A stretch of DNA of 64,000 nucleotides from Rhopalosiphum padi (taxonomy: Eukaryota; Arthropoda; Insecta; Hemiptera; Aphididae), in assembly GCF_020882245.1 (NCBI RefSeq), contig NC_083597.1, positions 91,738,152 through 91,802,151 of the forward strand. Direction: 5' to 3'. A model generated the notes under the pieces. It made no database searches. It was not told where the DNA came from and saw only the letters and a list, made by a program, of their open reading frames with translations. Shown here piece by piece: positions 1-12,939 of this stretch. The stretch's first letter is position 1, and each line of letters opens with the position of its first letter. The translations under genes were made by a program, and so were the position numbers.

Positions 1-1183
1 CACATACAAAATAATTTTAAATTTTAAGCGAATTTTAACTTCAAATGCGTTTGAAAACAAATGTGATTATATATATTATTTTTAATATTTTTAAATTTTT
101 ATAATTATACATATAACTTATGAGATTCTTTGTATTCAATTTTTAAGCTAGTTAACCCACAACCAATATTTTGAAAAGTAAACTGCATTCAATTTTAAAT
201 TCTCTAGAAATAGCTCAAAATATTTGACATTTTAAATGAGTATAGATAATTATTGTAATATGTATTAATATAAAGAAAAAAATGTATTATTTATTTTATT
301 GAAAAATGTTTTTTTGAGATATACAAATAATTTTACCATTTTATTTCAGAGAGATTATAAAAATACATCACATTGATTTATTTATAATGCAAATATACGT
401 ATACATATTGTTTATATAAAATATGGACACATCAAAGAATAGAGATGGTTTTAAGTCATGTGTCTCAATTTTGAAGGTTTATCTTTGTCCAAGTTATGTT
501 GTATAAATAGAATAATATATGTGATTCATATAGTCATTCTTGACCTTCGTCTAACTTGACCATCACAAAACAAAAAAAAATACCTTAAAATTATATCGGT
601 ATATGGACTATTGAAATATTGAAAATTGATTTTGTTTTTTTGTAAGCATATTATACAATGTTTTTCTTTATTATCTACTTTGTTTTGAGTTTTTATAATA
701 TACGTACGTCGTAATAAGACTCTTATTACTAGATCCAGAACTTCTTGCATTTGCGGGTTTTTTAATTTTTTAATGGTCATAGACTATTATAAAAAAAAAA
801 AAAATTAAAAAATTAAAAAAATAAAAAATAAGTAAAAATTTTACTGTGAAATGACTGAAATGTTGAAGTTAAATACAAAGTTTGACTGCATATTTTTGCA
901 TATATCGTATAATTTTTTATGTAAAATAAATATTTAAATTTTTTTAGCATATTATTAGTACATTTTTTCTATTTTAATGTAATATTTTGTTAACCAATAT
1001 CGTCTTTTTCAATTTGAAAAAATAATTTCTACTGAAAAGTCTTTTTGTTGTTTAATAAACGACATTACTATCGACAATCGTATAATATTATAGAAACTTA
1101 ATGATGTATTTATTCTACATTATATTGTACGAAGAATCCAAAATCAGTATGTAATTATTGTTTGTGTATCGATACGATGTTCA
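1..1183. other. Gene-free AT-rich flank
   Basis: Very AT-rich sequence with many homopolymer runs and no open frame that resembles a protein family. No RNA gene or transposon end was recognised. It reads as ordinary intergenic sequence. Confidence 0.6.
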
Positions 1184-1379
1184 GTGGCGGTCAAATGATT
1201 TTTCATGGGGGGGGATGTGGCGTAAAAAATAAAATAAAGTTTAATATATTAACAAATAACAATATAGTACAATATAATAAATTATATACATTTTATATAT
1301 AAATTTAATTGTTATAAATATTAAAGAAAAAAAGTTCATTGGGAGATTTATCCCCCTCACCCCCCTTGTTTGTTCGCCA
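1184..1379. repeat. Probable degenerate TIR element with G-runs
   Basis: The left end reads CAGTGGCGGTCAAATG followed by a run of G. The right end reads as a C-run followed by TTTGTTCGCCAA, so the two ends are roughly inverted (GGCG...CAAA plus a G-run on each inner side). The interior is AT-rich and non-coding. No clean target-site duplication is visible, so the boundaries are approximate. It resembles old non-autonomous DNA elements that begin CAGTGGCGG. Confidence 0.35.
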
Positions 1380-2340
1380 ATAAGTTGAGTATGCTTACTA
1401 GCTATTTAGCAATATCAATTTTAAAATCAGCACTTTCGTAATTTACATCATTTATGGTTAATATATGATGGTTAATCAGTTCTTATTAGATTCTGAACGG
1501 AGTGATGAATGTATTGATTTTACAATGATGTGTGTTTTTTTTTTTATTTTTGTGTCTATCATCACGTTTTGGAGTAGTAATAATGCTTTAATTTTTGACT
1601 CCAGCCCCTCTTTGAATAGGAAAATTCATCTATTATTGGTATTTTGGGGGGTAAAAAATTTCCAGTAATTTTCAAAAGCGTCGGGAAAAACCCTGAAAAA
1701 ATAACGGAAAAGCGGGAATTTTTATGTATAACACTTTTCGACAAAATCGATTTTTTGATTTTGCTGTAACTCAAAAACGAATAATTGTAAATACTTTTAA
1801 CAAAATGTTTATATTATGGTTATATATTTACGATTAAATTTTCAAAATATTTATCCTTTTTTAAGCTACTGATAGACATTTGAAATAATTGACTTTTCTA
1901 AGTTTTTTTTCTTAAAATGCCGATAAAAAAAATTTGACTATCCAAAAAATCTTTAAAATTTAATACAATGTTTATTATAAGTTGTACTTATCGTAGTAAA
2001 AAAAAATCAAAAATTGTTCGTCACAATTTTTTTTTATAAGCATTTAAAGTTCAAATGTTTACGAAATATATCAAAATTGCAAAAATTTGCAAGGAACTTT
2101 GAAGTTGAAAATTCATAAAATTTTTGTGATTTATACTTAAGGTTCAAAAATTCAATGCAAGGTTATCCATAAGTTTTCCTTTAAGTAATTGTAAAAAAAA
2201 ATTCTAGCGTCGATAAAGAAAAAATTTTATGAGCTTAAGAAATTTAATTTTTTACGAAATCCCATTAAATAACGATATATTACAATTTAAATATAGACAA
2301 TAATAAGATATATCCTGCTAATTACCATTTACTGACAAAT

Positions 2341-2495
2341 CATCTCCGTTCAGGATCGTTTTTCGTATACAATGATACCCATCATTGCATTCAAATTTAA
2401 CACATCCATTATAGTGACCAGTGGGCAGTGACCTACTCTCCATCTCTACTATACAGCAGAGCGATACCCACTTGCCCACTTTTTTATATTAAGTA
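2341..2495 (+). repeat. Interspersed repeat core, copy 1
   Basis: The core starts at CATCTCCGTTCAGGATCG and runs through a 'cattcaaatttaacacatcc' segment to 'cttgcccacttttttatatt'. The same ordered landmarks recur at 3395-3545 (inverted), 4801-4935 and 5646-5802, which is what identifies it as a repeat. Confidence 0.6.
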
Positions 2496-3394
2496 TATTA
2501 TGTACAGTACTTTTTTTAGGTCTGGGAAGATATCACTGCGCTACGAGTGATGAGCATATCGACACAATTGTTTTTCTCCTCAATGCTCAATATATACAAT
2601 TGGTAGGTACTTATAAACTATACAGTCATTATAAACATGTAATTATTAGATGGAGGCTATGGAGGGTGAAAAGCTGCTGTAAGCCATGATCACAAGACTA
2701 ACTGTAAAATAAATGAGGGGATCTTAAATTGCGCCCCTGCCACCTCTATCATACATTTAGTAACTCAAATTACCTACACATTGTTAATTTGAATTAAGTT
2801 AAATTGTTATTAAATTTAATAGTTATAATTTTATTTTTGTATACATACAAATAAACAAATTAAATGTAACTTTATAATTTGTTCCTTTATATACTAGCTA
2901 TAAACCTAAAAATAGTTAAAATAAACATCTGTCTAAGTACTCTAAGTATTAACTAAAACTCTTTCGGCTTTCAGTCTTTTTATAAATATAATTATATAAA
3001 TTATGAATATATTATATAGTTTATGTTAGTAAGTTAGTATTATTATAACTTATATATTTTTAAACTCTGAAGTTTATAGTATCATCATTGATTACAGAGT
3101 AATGAGAATAGTCTATTCTATAATCAATGCATAGTATATATCAGTTTATTCCATAGACTTGTGCACGGTGTGTCCCGGGTGTGCCATGAGCTCCCGACAT
3201 TTTGTAATTGGAAACTTAAAATTTAAATCCCAGGTAAAAGGATTGTATACAAATTTTTGTTACTAAAATAATAGTTAATACTTAATTTTTTTCTAAAATA
3301 TGTGGTAGATTCTAAAATATTTTAAATTTACATGAAAAAACTTCTTATGTTAAGCAGCTAGAAATGTGTTATACAAAAGTACAAATCAAAAATA

Positions 3395-3545
3395 AAAAGA
3401 TGGGTGAGTGGATACCGCTCTCCTGTACAGTAGGTGTCTAGTGGGTCATGGATATATTAAATTTGAATTCAATGATAATCATTGCAATATACGAAAAACG
3501 ATTCTGAACGGAAACGGTCTATCAGCCTAAATCACCAAGTGATAT
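3395..3545 (-). repeat. Interspersed repeat core, copy 2 (inverted)
   Basis: Read on the minus strand it shows the same landmarks: CGTTCAGAATCGTTTTTCG, then the 'attcaaatttaatatatcc' segment, then 'agtgggtatcc'-type sequence and 'actcacccatctttt'. The orientation is opposite to the other three cores. Confidence 0.6.
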
Positions 3546-4800
3546 ATTCTTTTGATATAGTTGTTATTATACATAATTTATTTTACTTTTAGTATTATCA
3601 TTGATTTTATAATATAGGTCATTATAATGAATAGAAGGTTGATATATTTTTTATCGAAAACATTGTATTTATTAAATTATTAGTATTTAATTATTATAAT
3701 TAAATATAATTATATTATATATATTTATACTATATTATATAAACTTACATAACACAACATTTAATTACATATTTCTGTCAATACTGTAGAACACTAAAAA
3801 TATATTTATGGTAAGTACATGTAAAAAATAATATTTTAAAATAAATCAAGTGTTATAGCGTAATATAAACTTCATAATAATATGAAATATTTTGTAATTC
3901 TTTGTGATTATGACGAATTTTGTCAAAATTCTAACTTCAAATGCATATAAAAAAAAATTGTGACTATATATTATTAATATTTTTATACAGCTATAATAAT
4001 AACTTTTGTGGAATTTTGTATTAGATTTTCAAGAATTTTGACCCTGCAATGAATATAATTTTTTTTATCGACATTTATAGAAAAAAAAACTAAAAAGTTG
4101 AAAATTTGTTTGTAAATATAAAAATGATAATATAAATATTCAGTAAACATTTCCTAAAAATCCATCCATTGTTATTTTTGAAATACAATAAAATATCAAA
4201 GATTGTTTAAGAAGAAATAATTATTTTATAGGTGAATATCGAATGTCGTAAATGTGTTTAAAATAAAGTAAATTGATATACATAACTTAAAATGCTCTTA
4301 AAAAGAGCATTCCCCCTGAAATTTAAATTTCCGCACACCTATGGTATATTTATACATATAAAAGTATATTAAATTTTGCTTTTTGAGGGTAAAGGAAAGA
4401 TATAGTTTGTACATATTTTATAAATACGAAATCGGATTTTTACTCATGCACATCTCTTGTGTCTGTCTTTCGTAACTACCTACGACTATACTTGAAAATG
4501 TTAATTATTTTTACATTAACCAACGATTTGTGAATAATTAATATTTAATAGAAATTAACAATGAATATTTTGAAAGATAATATAACTATAGTACCAACAA
4601 CATAATTACAAATGACAACAATAGTATATTATGTTGTAAATATAAATTATTATAATAATTAAATACTAATGTTAAGTCTAATAAATAATAATATAATAAA
4701 TGTAATGTTTTTCCGAAAAAAATTAATCAACCTAACGTAATACTAAAAATAAATGACTAATAGTTTTATCAAAAAAATATAATATTATGGAATATAATAT

Positions 4801-4935
4801 TTAGTGATATAGGCTGACAGACATCTCCGCTCAGAACCTTTTTATACTTTTATACTTTTCTACAATAATGTATCATGTAATTCAAATTTAACGAATCCAT
4901 CACAATGATTCACTCGACACTTTCCGTTTAGCTAG
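4801..4935 (+). repeat. Interspersed repeat core, copy 3
   Basis: It begins 'ttagtgatataggctgacag', then CATCTCCGCTCAGAACC, and shares the 'aattcaaatttaacgaatcc' segment. It is more degenerate than copies 1 and 4 and is truncated after 'gattcactcgacac'. Confidence 0.5.
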
Positions 4936-5178
4936 TTAAAAACTTAAAAATTTAATACAAGATCTCGAATTAATTTTTTTTAAATATAAAAAAAATATTT
5001 AAAATTACATTTAATTAACAGAATTTATTTTTATAAGCATTTGAAGTTAAAATGTTGTGAAAATCAGGTAAATTTGCAAATTGTATTTCAATTGAAAATT
5101 TGTAAAATATTCAATTGTAGTTAATGCTTGGAAATTGAATACAAAGTGCTTTATAATGTGTTATAGAATTAAAACCAA

Positions 5179-5202
5179 ATATATATATATATATATATAT
5201 AT
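5179..5202. repeat. (AT)n microsatellite
   Basis: About 12 perfect AT dinucleotide units inside the repeat arm between cores 3 and 4. Confidence 0.9.
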
Positions 5203-5645
5203 TATAAGAACAATTTTTTTTATAGACATTTGAATTTCAAATTACAACAAAATTACTACGAATAAGGATATTTAATATTGAATTGTTTTAATGCAAAAAC
5301 ATTATCCGTGAGGCTTCAAACTTTTACGTCTATGATGAATTTTCTATACACAATGACATTTTTAAAATATGTAAATTGTTTTATAGATAATACATTTATT
5401 TTTATTTTTATATAATATTTATACCATAAAGGTATGAACCTATATGAAATATGAATACTGTGTTATGATAAAGTGGTATTAACATTTAACTTAAAAGTTA
5501 ATAACAATAATATAATATGGTATTTTAATAATTAAATTCTAATGATATAATAAATTCAATATTTTCGGAAAAATGATATCAACCTATTGTAATACTTAAA
5601 GTACAATAAATGAAGTTATATAAAAAAAACATGTAATGATATATT

Positions 5646-5802
5646 CTTAGTTATATAGGCCGACAGACTGTCTCTACTCAGAATCGTTTTTTGTGTACGA
5701 TGATATATCATTATTTTCAAATTTAATACATCCATGACCCACTAGACCCCTACTGCACTACACCAGTACATCTATCTTTACACCAGGACCATATAGCGAT
5801 AC
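5646..5802 (+). repeat. Interspersed repeat core, copy 4
   Basis: It begins 'ttagttatataggccgacag', then CTGTCTCTACTCAGAATCG, the 'tttcaaatttaatacatcc' segment and 'atgacccactagacccctac'. It is the clearest plus-strand match to the inverted copy at 3.4-3.5 kb. Confidence 0.6.
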
Positions 5803-6839
5803 ATATTATTCTTACCCGATCGACTTTTTTCTTTATTGATTATGAATTTTATATTAGGCTCTAAAATTATTTGATTATTATTTATTTGCTTATTAACGAT
5901 ATTATTCTCATTATATTTTTAGATTTAGATTTTAACTATAAATTATTGTTATTATTATATTTATTATTATACAGGTATAATTATTTAGAGCAGTATTTAG
6001 CTGGTACCTATTGCGTACTTAATAATATTGATAAAAAAAATATTCTGTTATCATTATAAAATTTCAAAATAAGTACCTATTTTTATGAAAATATATAAAA
6101 AAAAATATGCAACAATGTATTTTATGATTTTATTTACTATAGGTATTTTAAATAAAAACTGTTTTTTTTTGATAACATATTAATTATACTTTCTTTTAAT
6201 TAATTAATTTTCTAAACAACATTGTACTTTGTCATAAATTGGGTTTTTAAATAAAATCTGTAATATATTGACTACATACTAATATACTGTAGCTGTACCC
6301 TGTAAATATTTGTTAAACGATATATTTTACTTGTTATAACTTTTAAAAGACTTAAAATGATTCATGTAGATTAGGAAGGTTGATACCTACAATAATAATG
6401 CATTTTGCAATCATCTGCGCCAACTATTTGGATATAAAATTTTATTTTTAATTGAATTTAAAATTTACCATTACTGTGCTACGTGTAAATAACCAGTGTT
6501 AGTTCATTTTTTTCGGTAACGTTTTAGGTGTTTAAACGCTGTCGAATTTATCATTTTTTCTCATCCCACACACTTGCAAGTATAGGTATCTATAGGTACG
6601 TAACAAATATAGTATATAGATATAATTACTAATTACTATGCAATATGTAAAACTATATTAAGCGTTGTACGGTTATATATACACATTAGTACATTACCTA
6701 CACATAGCTGGGATGTTCAGTTGTTCGGTAGATATACTATTATAATATTACACTATTAGACTATCATGATAGGTATTATGTATAATTGTTATGACTCATT
6801 GGCATTAGAAGTCGTCACAATAATCGAATACCTAATTTC
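5803..6839. other. Gene-free stretch upstream of CNBP
   Basis: AT-rich sequence with short open frames only. The 62-codon frame at 5871-6059 is low-complexity Leu/Ile/Tyr, as expected by chance in such sequence. No repeat end or RNA gene was recognised. Confidence 0.5.
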
Positions 6840-7560
6840 TCGTTGTGTCACACATTCGAGTCATCGCGATGATAAACGTACAGTCGATAAAACTACGGTT
6901 ATTCACTGACGTAGTCGATCATCATTTATGATGATATATATACTATATAGGTACCTATTAATATCGGTTGATGTAGGAGGAGAGTATGACGAGTATGTAC
7001 ATAGACTTCACAGACTGCATACAAATAAAGACTATGACGTATTACGCGTGTACCTTTACGGGCTTTACGGCTATACGATATTATGTCAGATACGATAGTA
7101 TTTAAATATCATAATTTCAAGTCGCATCAACCCGTCAAACGGAACCGCAACAATATTTTAAAATGCGATTTTTCCTAGTCGACAAGCAGACGACAATCGC
7201 TAGTCCAGAATTATTTCAGTAATTTATCGATGAAAATCGTTACTCAGGTATGCGATTTTCTCGGCTCACGGTCCAGAACGTTTCAGATTCCAGTATTCCA
7301 CCATACCGTTTAGCGCGCAGACATTGTACACGATAGTTTTTTACGGTAGGATGGTATAATATATTGTTGATTGTGCATCGTGTATAATAATATATATATA
7401 TTATATAACATAACATTATTATTGTGTGTGCGAGTATTTACAATCAAATGTATATTTTAACCGGCCGGTTTACGTGAAAAACTCTATTGTCTTTGGTGTA
7501 CGCGTAAAATCCCGGGAACCGGTCACACTGACTCACCGTAAAAATCACGTTTCTCTTTTT
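6840..7560 (+). promoter_or_regulatory. CpG-rich segment, likely CNBP promoter and non-coding first exon
   Basis: The base composition shifts here. CpG dinucleotides (tcgcgatg, gttacg, ccggccgg, gcgcgcag, gtacgcgta) are frequent, against almost none in the flanks. The first coding exon of CNBP has only two bases between its acceptor and the ATG, so a spliced non-coding first exon must lie upstream, and this is the best place for it. Possible donors include gtaggatgg at about 7345 and gtaaaaatc at about 7539. No TATA box is obvious. The exact start site and donor are not resolved. Confidence 0.4.
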
Positions 7561-8049
7561 TTTTTCTCATCATACTTGTTCGTTGACGGAATATTCTTTC
7601 TTTTCGACCCGGTGTCTGCCAGCGTTCTTTTCACGTTTTTTAAAATTAAATTTTTTTATATTTTTTCGTTTGTTTTTTTACGAATAACCGACCAAATACA
7701 GGTATTTATGCTCGTCTATCGTTTTTTAATCACTTTTGGACGGAATGATGGCTGTGACGGCAACTATTGAGTTCTTTGTATAATGTTTTATCTCCTACCG
7801 CAAATGGCCGAGATGCAAGAGGCATGTCACAATAGCCGGTGTTCCACATGGATTTTCATTATATTTTCTATTTTCCCGTCACAGTTATTAGTTCTCCCGA
7901 GATTGCGACTCGTTAAAAAACATTACCCATGTATCACCTCATATCACATATGTTCTAATTCCAGTTTTTTTTTTAATTTTATGTCCCAGTAATATTTGTT
8001 TGAAAAAACAAGTTATTTAAGTGTTGTTTTTGTTTTGTTTTCATTAGTC

Positions 8050-11000
8050 ATGAGTGCTGGAGTTATGTGCTATCGGTGCAACCGATCTGGTCATTTTGCC
8101 AGGGATTGCCGTGACAGTGGTTCTGTAAGCAGTGCTACATTCAGCAGAGGCGGCAGAGGAGGCGGTGGCAGCGGTGGAATAGGTGGCGGAAGTAGTGATC
8201 GTGAAACAAATTGTTACAAGTGCAATCGCAGTGGACATATTGCCCGTGACTGCAAAGACAAAGACAGATGTTACAGGTAATATAATTTTACATTTTTTAT
8301 AATTATGAGAAAAACTCAATTTATGTTTTACCCATATTTTGCCCCTTTCCATAATCTACATGATGTTGTGCAATGTAATGTCAGCAACTATGAATCTCAA
8401 CAACTGAAAAACTGAATCATCATAATATGATTATTGTGATGCTTCTCTGCCGCAGTGTAGGAAAGTTTATTAATATATTCTTATATTAGTTTTTATCTTG
8501 GTTGAAATTTTACAGGATACTTATTTTTAGTCTTTTATATTTGATTCTTCATCTTGAGATTAACTTAAATTTATTGAATTCTTCTTTAACTAATGTTTTT
8601 TATATATATACAGGTATAAAATATATATACATAACATAAATAAGTTTAAAAAAGTCCATTTGTTTTCATATTCATTTTAATATTATGTTTCATAATTGAG
8701 GTTATGTGGTCATATTCTATTTAATGGGTGTGTAATCAACCAGGTGTTTAAGGTTTAACATTATTTCTATTGTTGTAGGTTGGTTATATAACTTCATTTG
8801 ACACTGTATTTGTTTTTTTCTAATAATTTTAAATTGTACTTTGTGTTTGGTACTTCCTTATACAACGTTGTTCAAATAAATTCCTACCTAAGTAAAAAGT
8901 GGTATGAAAATAAATATTTAAACATTCGATCTTGATATTTTAAAAACCTGTCAACATTATCTGACAATAATAATATTTTAATGTATGTTTATTATTTGTA
9001 ATTAATATCACTGTTGATCATAAATTCATGTTAGAATAGTAATTATTTTAATGTTAAGAATTTAACATATGATACCATTGTGCCTAATTACTTTCCTATT
9101 ACAACATTATCTTTAATAATTAATTATTTTGAACAATTAACAATGTATGCAAATAACAAAATTATAGCACCATATTGGATCGTAATTAATTTTACCTGTT
9201 GTATAAAACTATTACTATTATAAATTTAATATTATGTACATAAAATAGTAACTTAAATTTAATCAAATGTTTGCTGAAGAATTTTTTTTTTAGTTTGAAT
9301 TCTTCTTATATTTGACGTTTTTGTGAAATAATTAATCTATAATAGTATTTACTTCATTCATTTTTCAACTTAAAAGAATAATTATTAATGAGTTTTTAAA
9401 ACCTAAAGTTTTTGTGAAGGTGTAAAAAAATTTCCTTTATTCTTGAAATTGCTGCACATAATCTTTTTTAATGTGTAACTATCTGATTTTTAGTATACTC
9501 TTTTTGCTTTTAATTGCCTAGCTAGTATTTAAATTTGTGATTAATATTACCTAACCATTAAGTTCCTAAAATATGTTCATACGTAAATAATGAGTTCATT
9601 GATTATTCCTAATTCTAAATAACTTAATAGAAACTACTCGTAGTCATAAATATTATTATTTTGGAATTGAATTAATATATTATATTTTAAAATTAAAATA
9701 TATGTATAAGTTACGTGTATTTTAATCTTTATCTTTGAATACTTGAAATAATAAGTGTTTAGTTATTAACTTACTAAGTTTATACAATGTGTTATTATGT
9801 AAAGCAGCATTAGGTACTATTTTATTCAATTTAAACTGTTTATGAATACAAAACTATTGGCAATTAGTATCATACGTAAAATATCATCTTCATATTTTAA
9901 AGTAAAAAAAAAATCCAATCATTTAAGCAAGTACAAGTGTAGTATTTTAGAATTAATATGTGAGAAAATAGTTTTAAAGTTTAAATTAAAATGATTTGTA
10001 AATTTTAAATAAAAATCATAATAGTAGGTACATATTTTAATAAAAATAAGCCGTATAACCTGGCGACTTAAGAAAAATGAACAAATATAAAAATGTCGCT
10101 GTATTAATACATCTTTATTTTAATTTTTAATATATCTTAGTTCACAAGCAAATTGGCATCTATATATTTTGTTTTGTAAATTTCTTTGATCAAGATATCT
10201 TACAGCACTTTAAACATGGTTTGTTCATAATATCTCTAAGAAATTTTTTGTCAAAACCAGTTTTTTAGTATATAAGTTAAATAATTAGTTTATATATATT
10301 ATATTATATAAAAGTTTAATTACTTTAACCAATTGCAATCCTATAAATAAACAAAATAATATTCCTGTGTGAATCAGTTATCTGTATGTATGTTTTCAGA
10401 GTTTCAAGAAATTTGTGTACAAATTTAAGTGTTGATTGGTTCAGCAGTTTCTATAAGCCCCGTCCAAATGTAAATTCATCTATTTATAATACATTTATTA
10501 ATGTAATTTTGATGAAATTGAATTATAATGAAAATTGAATTAATATGATACATTTTTAAGTCTTATGGCAATAATGATTTTTAGAAAGTCTGCTCAAATA
10601 TAATTATTAATTATGCATTAGTTAGTAACAACTAACAAGTAATTTTATAATACTTTATAACATATAATTTTATATATTACAATATATAGGAATGAAAAAC
10701 ACTTGGTAAGAATCATTTAAGTATTGGTTCTATAAATTAATTAATATTAAACATGTCCTTATTTTTTGTTTATAATGCTGCATAATATATTATAATATTA
10801 TAAACCTATATGAAAAGTGTATGCATTATAATTAAAATTAAATATTACTCATTATAACATGATATCTGCTAAAGTAACCAAATAAAAATCTTAATAAATG
10901 TACACTTAGTAATTTAATAAAATTGTGTTTTAAAATTTATATTGCCAATATAAGTGTTTTATTATTAGTATTTAATCATTAAAAATAAATATTGAAATCA

Positions 11001-12539
11001 AAATTAAATGTATTTTTACAATTTTAGATGTGACGGCGTTGGTCATATAGCTCGTGACTGTTCTCAATCTGCTAGTGAACCATCGTGTTACAACTGTCGT
11101 AAAACAGGACATTTGGCTCGCGAATGCCCAGATGAACGTGCAGAACGTGGCATGGGCGGTGGTGGAATGGGTGGTGGTGGTAGCAGTTCTACTTGTTACA
11201 ACTGTAACAAGATAGGACATTTTTCCCGAGACTGTATGGAAAGCAGGTAATTATCATTTACAATCAGTAATTAATAATTAAATTTGTACTATTCAATAAA
11301 TATTTAATAAAAGTACTAAACAACTATGTAAAAAAAAACTTATCAAAATAATTTATCATGTACAACTTATTCCTTAAGAGCAGGGGTCAGCGACCCGCGA
11401 AGCAATTTTTCATGGCACGAACAAAGGTGGATAATTTTTGTGTTTTATTTTTGTTCAATAATATTTTTCATATAATTTAATTCTTTCATTCCCTGGAATC
11501 AGACAATTTGCACAAAAATTTATAGCGGCGTTTGCAAGTATATATATATATGTGTGACGAGACATTTTCTATTGTTAAGTACGGTTAAAATAATCACTTT
11601 TCACGGCTTAGTTATGAATATTTACACGCTGTATTACGAGTCTCAACAACAAGTTTGCAAGCTGATATCAAAAAATTAACTAATAAACTGCAGGCACAGA
11701 AATCGCATTAATTTACAAATTTAGAATTTTTTTTTTAAAGTAATTTTTTCTAGTAAAATTTGTATTTTTATACTCATATTTCCATGTAAAATAAACAATA
11801 ATCAAATATAATAGCAATACAATTATTTGTATTATATCATGTAAAATTTTTTTTATTAATTTGGCCCTTGATGAACAATTGAAAAAAAATATGGCCCGCA
11901 TGATTAAAAATGTTGTTGACCTCTGCTTAAGAAGATGTTATACTCTTGTGTTGTCATTGTCTTGAGTTATAGTTAATTTAGTTATAGTAATTATAGAGTT
12001 ATAGTAATATTACAACTTAAAAAAATGTTTAACAACGATATCATACAATCATATAACATGTCTTAGAAAATATTCTTACTTTTAAGTTTGATAATAAGTA
12101 AATTAACTCCAATATTAAAGCTAACAACAAATGTGTTCTGCTGAACGCAAATTTGTTGTATTGTATTTTAATAAGACAGACAACATATGTGGATATAATG
12201 TCCTCTTAAGAATAATATTTAGTAACAATTTATTGTCGAAAATTCCTATAATATATCGTTAAAAATAAAAATAGTATTTTATTTATTATTATATTAATTG
12301 TCATATTTAACTCTAAATATAGATCTTTTATTTATATATTTTTGTAACTCTGTATTAACATTTATTGATTTTATTAATAATTTTGTTTTAGAAATGGCTC
12401 TGGAAACTATTCTGCCCTTTGTCGTAACTGCAATGTTTCTGGACATATGGCTCGTGATTGCCCAGAGGGTAACAAACAAAGCTGTTACAACTGTGGTGAA
12501 CAGGGACATTTGAGTCGTGAATGCCGCAAGCGTAACTAG
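8050..12539 (+). CDS. CNBP: CNBP: CCHC zinc-knuckle nucleic-acid-binding protein
   Basis: Three coding exons, 8050-8276, 11028-11246 and 12392-12539, join in phase (227+219+148 nt) into a 197-residue protein. It has seven CCHC zinc knuckles of the form CYxCxxxGHxARDC, the number typical of animal CNBP/ZNF9. Knuckle 1 opens the protein. A Gly/Arg-rich (RGG-type) segment lies between knuckles 1 and 2, and a second Gly/Met-rich linker lies between 4 and 5. Knuckle 3 is split by the first intron. The family binds single-stranded G-rich DNA and RNA and acts in transcription and cap-independent translation in cytosol and nucleus. The ATG at 8050 lies two bases after the acceptor (ttcattag), so the 5' UTR is in another exon. 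The two introns are about 2.75 and 1.15 kb, and the second contains a hAT-type element. The protein ends CRKRN. I am very confident of identity and exons. Confidence 0.95.
11381..11925. mobile_element. Non-autonomous hAT-type element with transposase remnant
   Basis: The ends are inverted: CAGGGGTCAGCGACC on the left and, on the other strand, CAGAGGTCAACAAC on the right. The flanks carry an 8-bp near-duplication, cttaagag (11373-11380) and cttaagaa (11926-11933). An 8-bp duplication with CAGGGGT-type ends is the hAT signature. At about 11555-11710 the plus strand reads as a decayed transposase C-terminus (TFSIVKYG, then [20 protein letters not shown]) with at least one stop. This resembles the dimerisation end of hAT transposases of the GTF2IRD2/Charlie type. 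It sits in the last CNBP intron. Confidence 0.75.
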
Positions 12540-12917
12540 TTCCAGAGTTTTTACACCTAATCTAATTATCACAATTTTGAAATTCGAAGCCAGGAAAAAA
12601 ACAAGGATAAACATATATCAAGAAAAATTATAATAAAATCTTCTTGTTTAACATTCTTCTATCAATAGTGGTAGCAATTTTTTTAAAAAACTAATCATAT
12701 TGTTCACAATATATTTGTGGATTTATGTTTCTAAATATGATTTTTAATTGAACAAGAAAAATGTATATTAATAACAAACAAAATATCAGGAAATTGTGAC
12801 AACAATACATCTCAATGTTTATGTTTGTTCTTTATCAGTGGGCCTGTTTTCTATATATAAATCAAACATTTATTGTATGTAAGGGATTTGTTATTGTATT
12901 GGTCTTGTTTTTTATTC

Positions 12918-12923
12918 AATAAA
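12918..12923 (+). terminator. CNBP poly(A) signal
   Basis: Canonical AATAAA about 380 nt after the CNBP stop, which gives a plausible 3' UTR. No closer canonical hexamer was seen. Confidence 0.5.
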
Positions 12924-12939
12924 ACCTGGCTACACCGAG

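Larger units (their letters stand above)
1740..5802. repeat. Nested block of one interspersed repeat family in both orientations
   Basis: This 4-kb stretch holds at least four copies of a repeat made of a variable AT-rich arm (phrases such as TATAAGCATTTGAAGTT and AATACAAGGTTTTCCATAA) and a better conserved GC-richer core. The arm at about 2030-2060 reads in inverse complement at about 3905-3960, so the copies near 2.0-2.5 kb and 3.4-4.2 kb form an inverted pair. Arm-like sequence recurs at about 20950-21300 and 23460-23660. No coding capacity is seen, so the family is non-autonomous or decayed. Confidence 0.6.

Noticed and set aside
4290..4312. Small perfect hairpin (AATGCTCTT...AAGAGCATT)
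   Set aside because: A 9-bp stem in an AT-rich repeat. Not enough to call a structured RNA or regulatory site. The 10-bp palindrome at 28051-28076 is rejected for the same reason.
7426..7992. Two open frames upstream of CNBP
   Set aside because: Low-complexity Phe-rich translations without domains. They lie in the likely promoter/5' UTR region.
8044..8352. Open frame antisense to CNBP exon 1 (Thr/Ala-rich)
   Set aside because: It is the complement of Gly-rich coding repeats, so its openness follows from the real exon. No family features. The antisense frames at 10972-11220 and 12294-12614 are rejected for the same reason.
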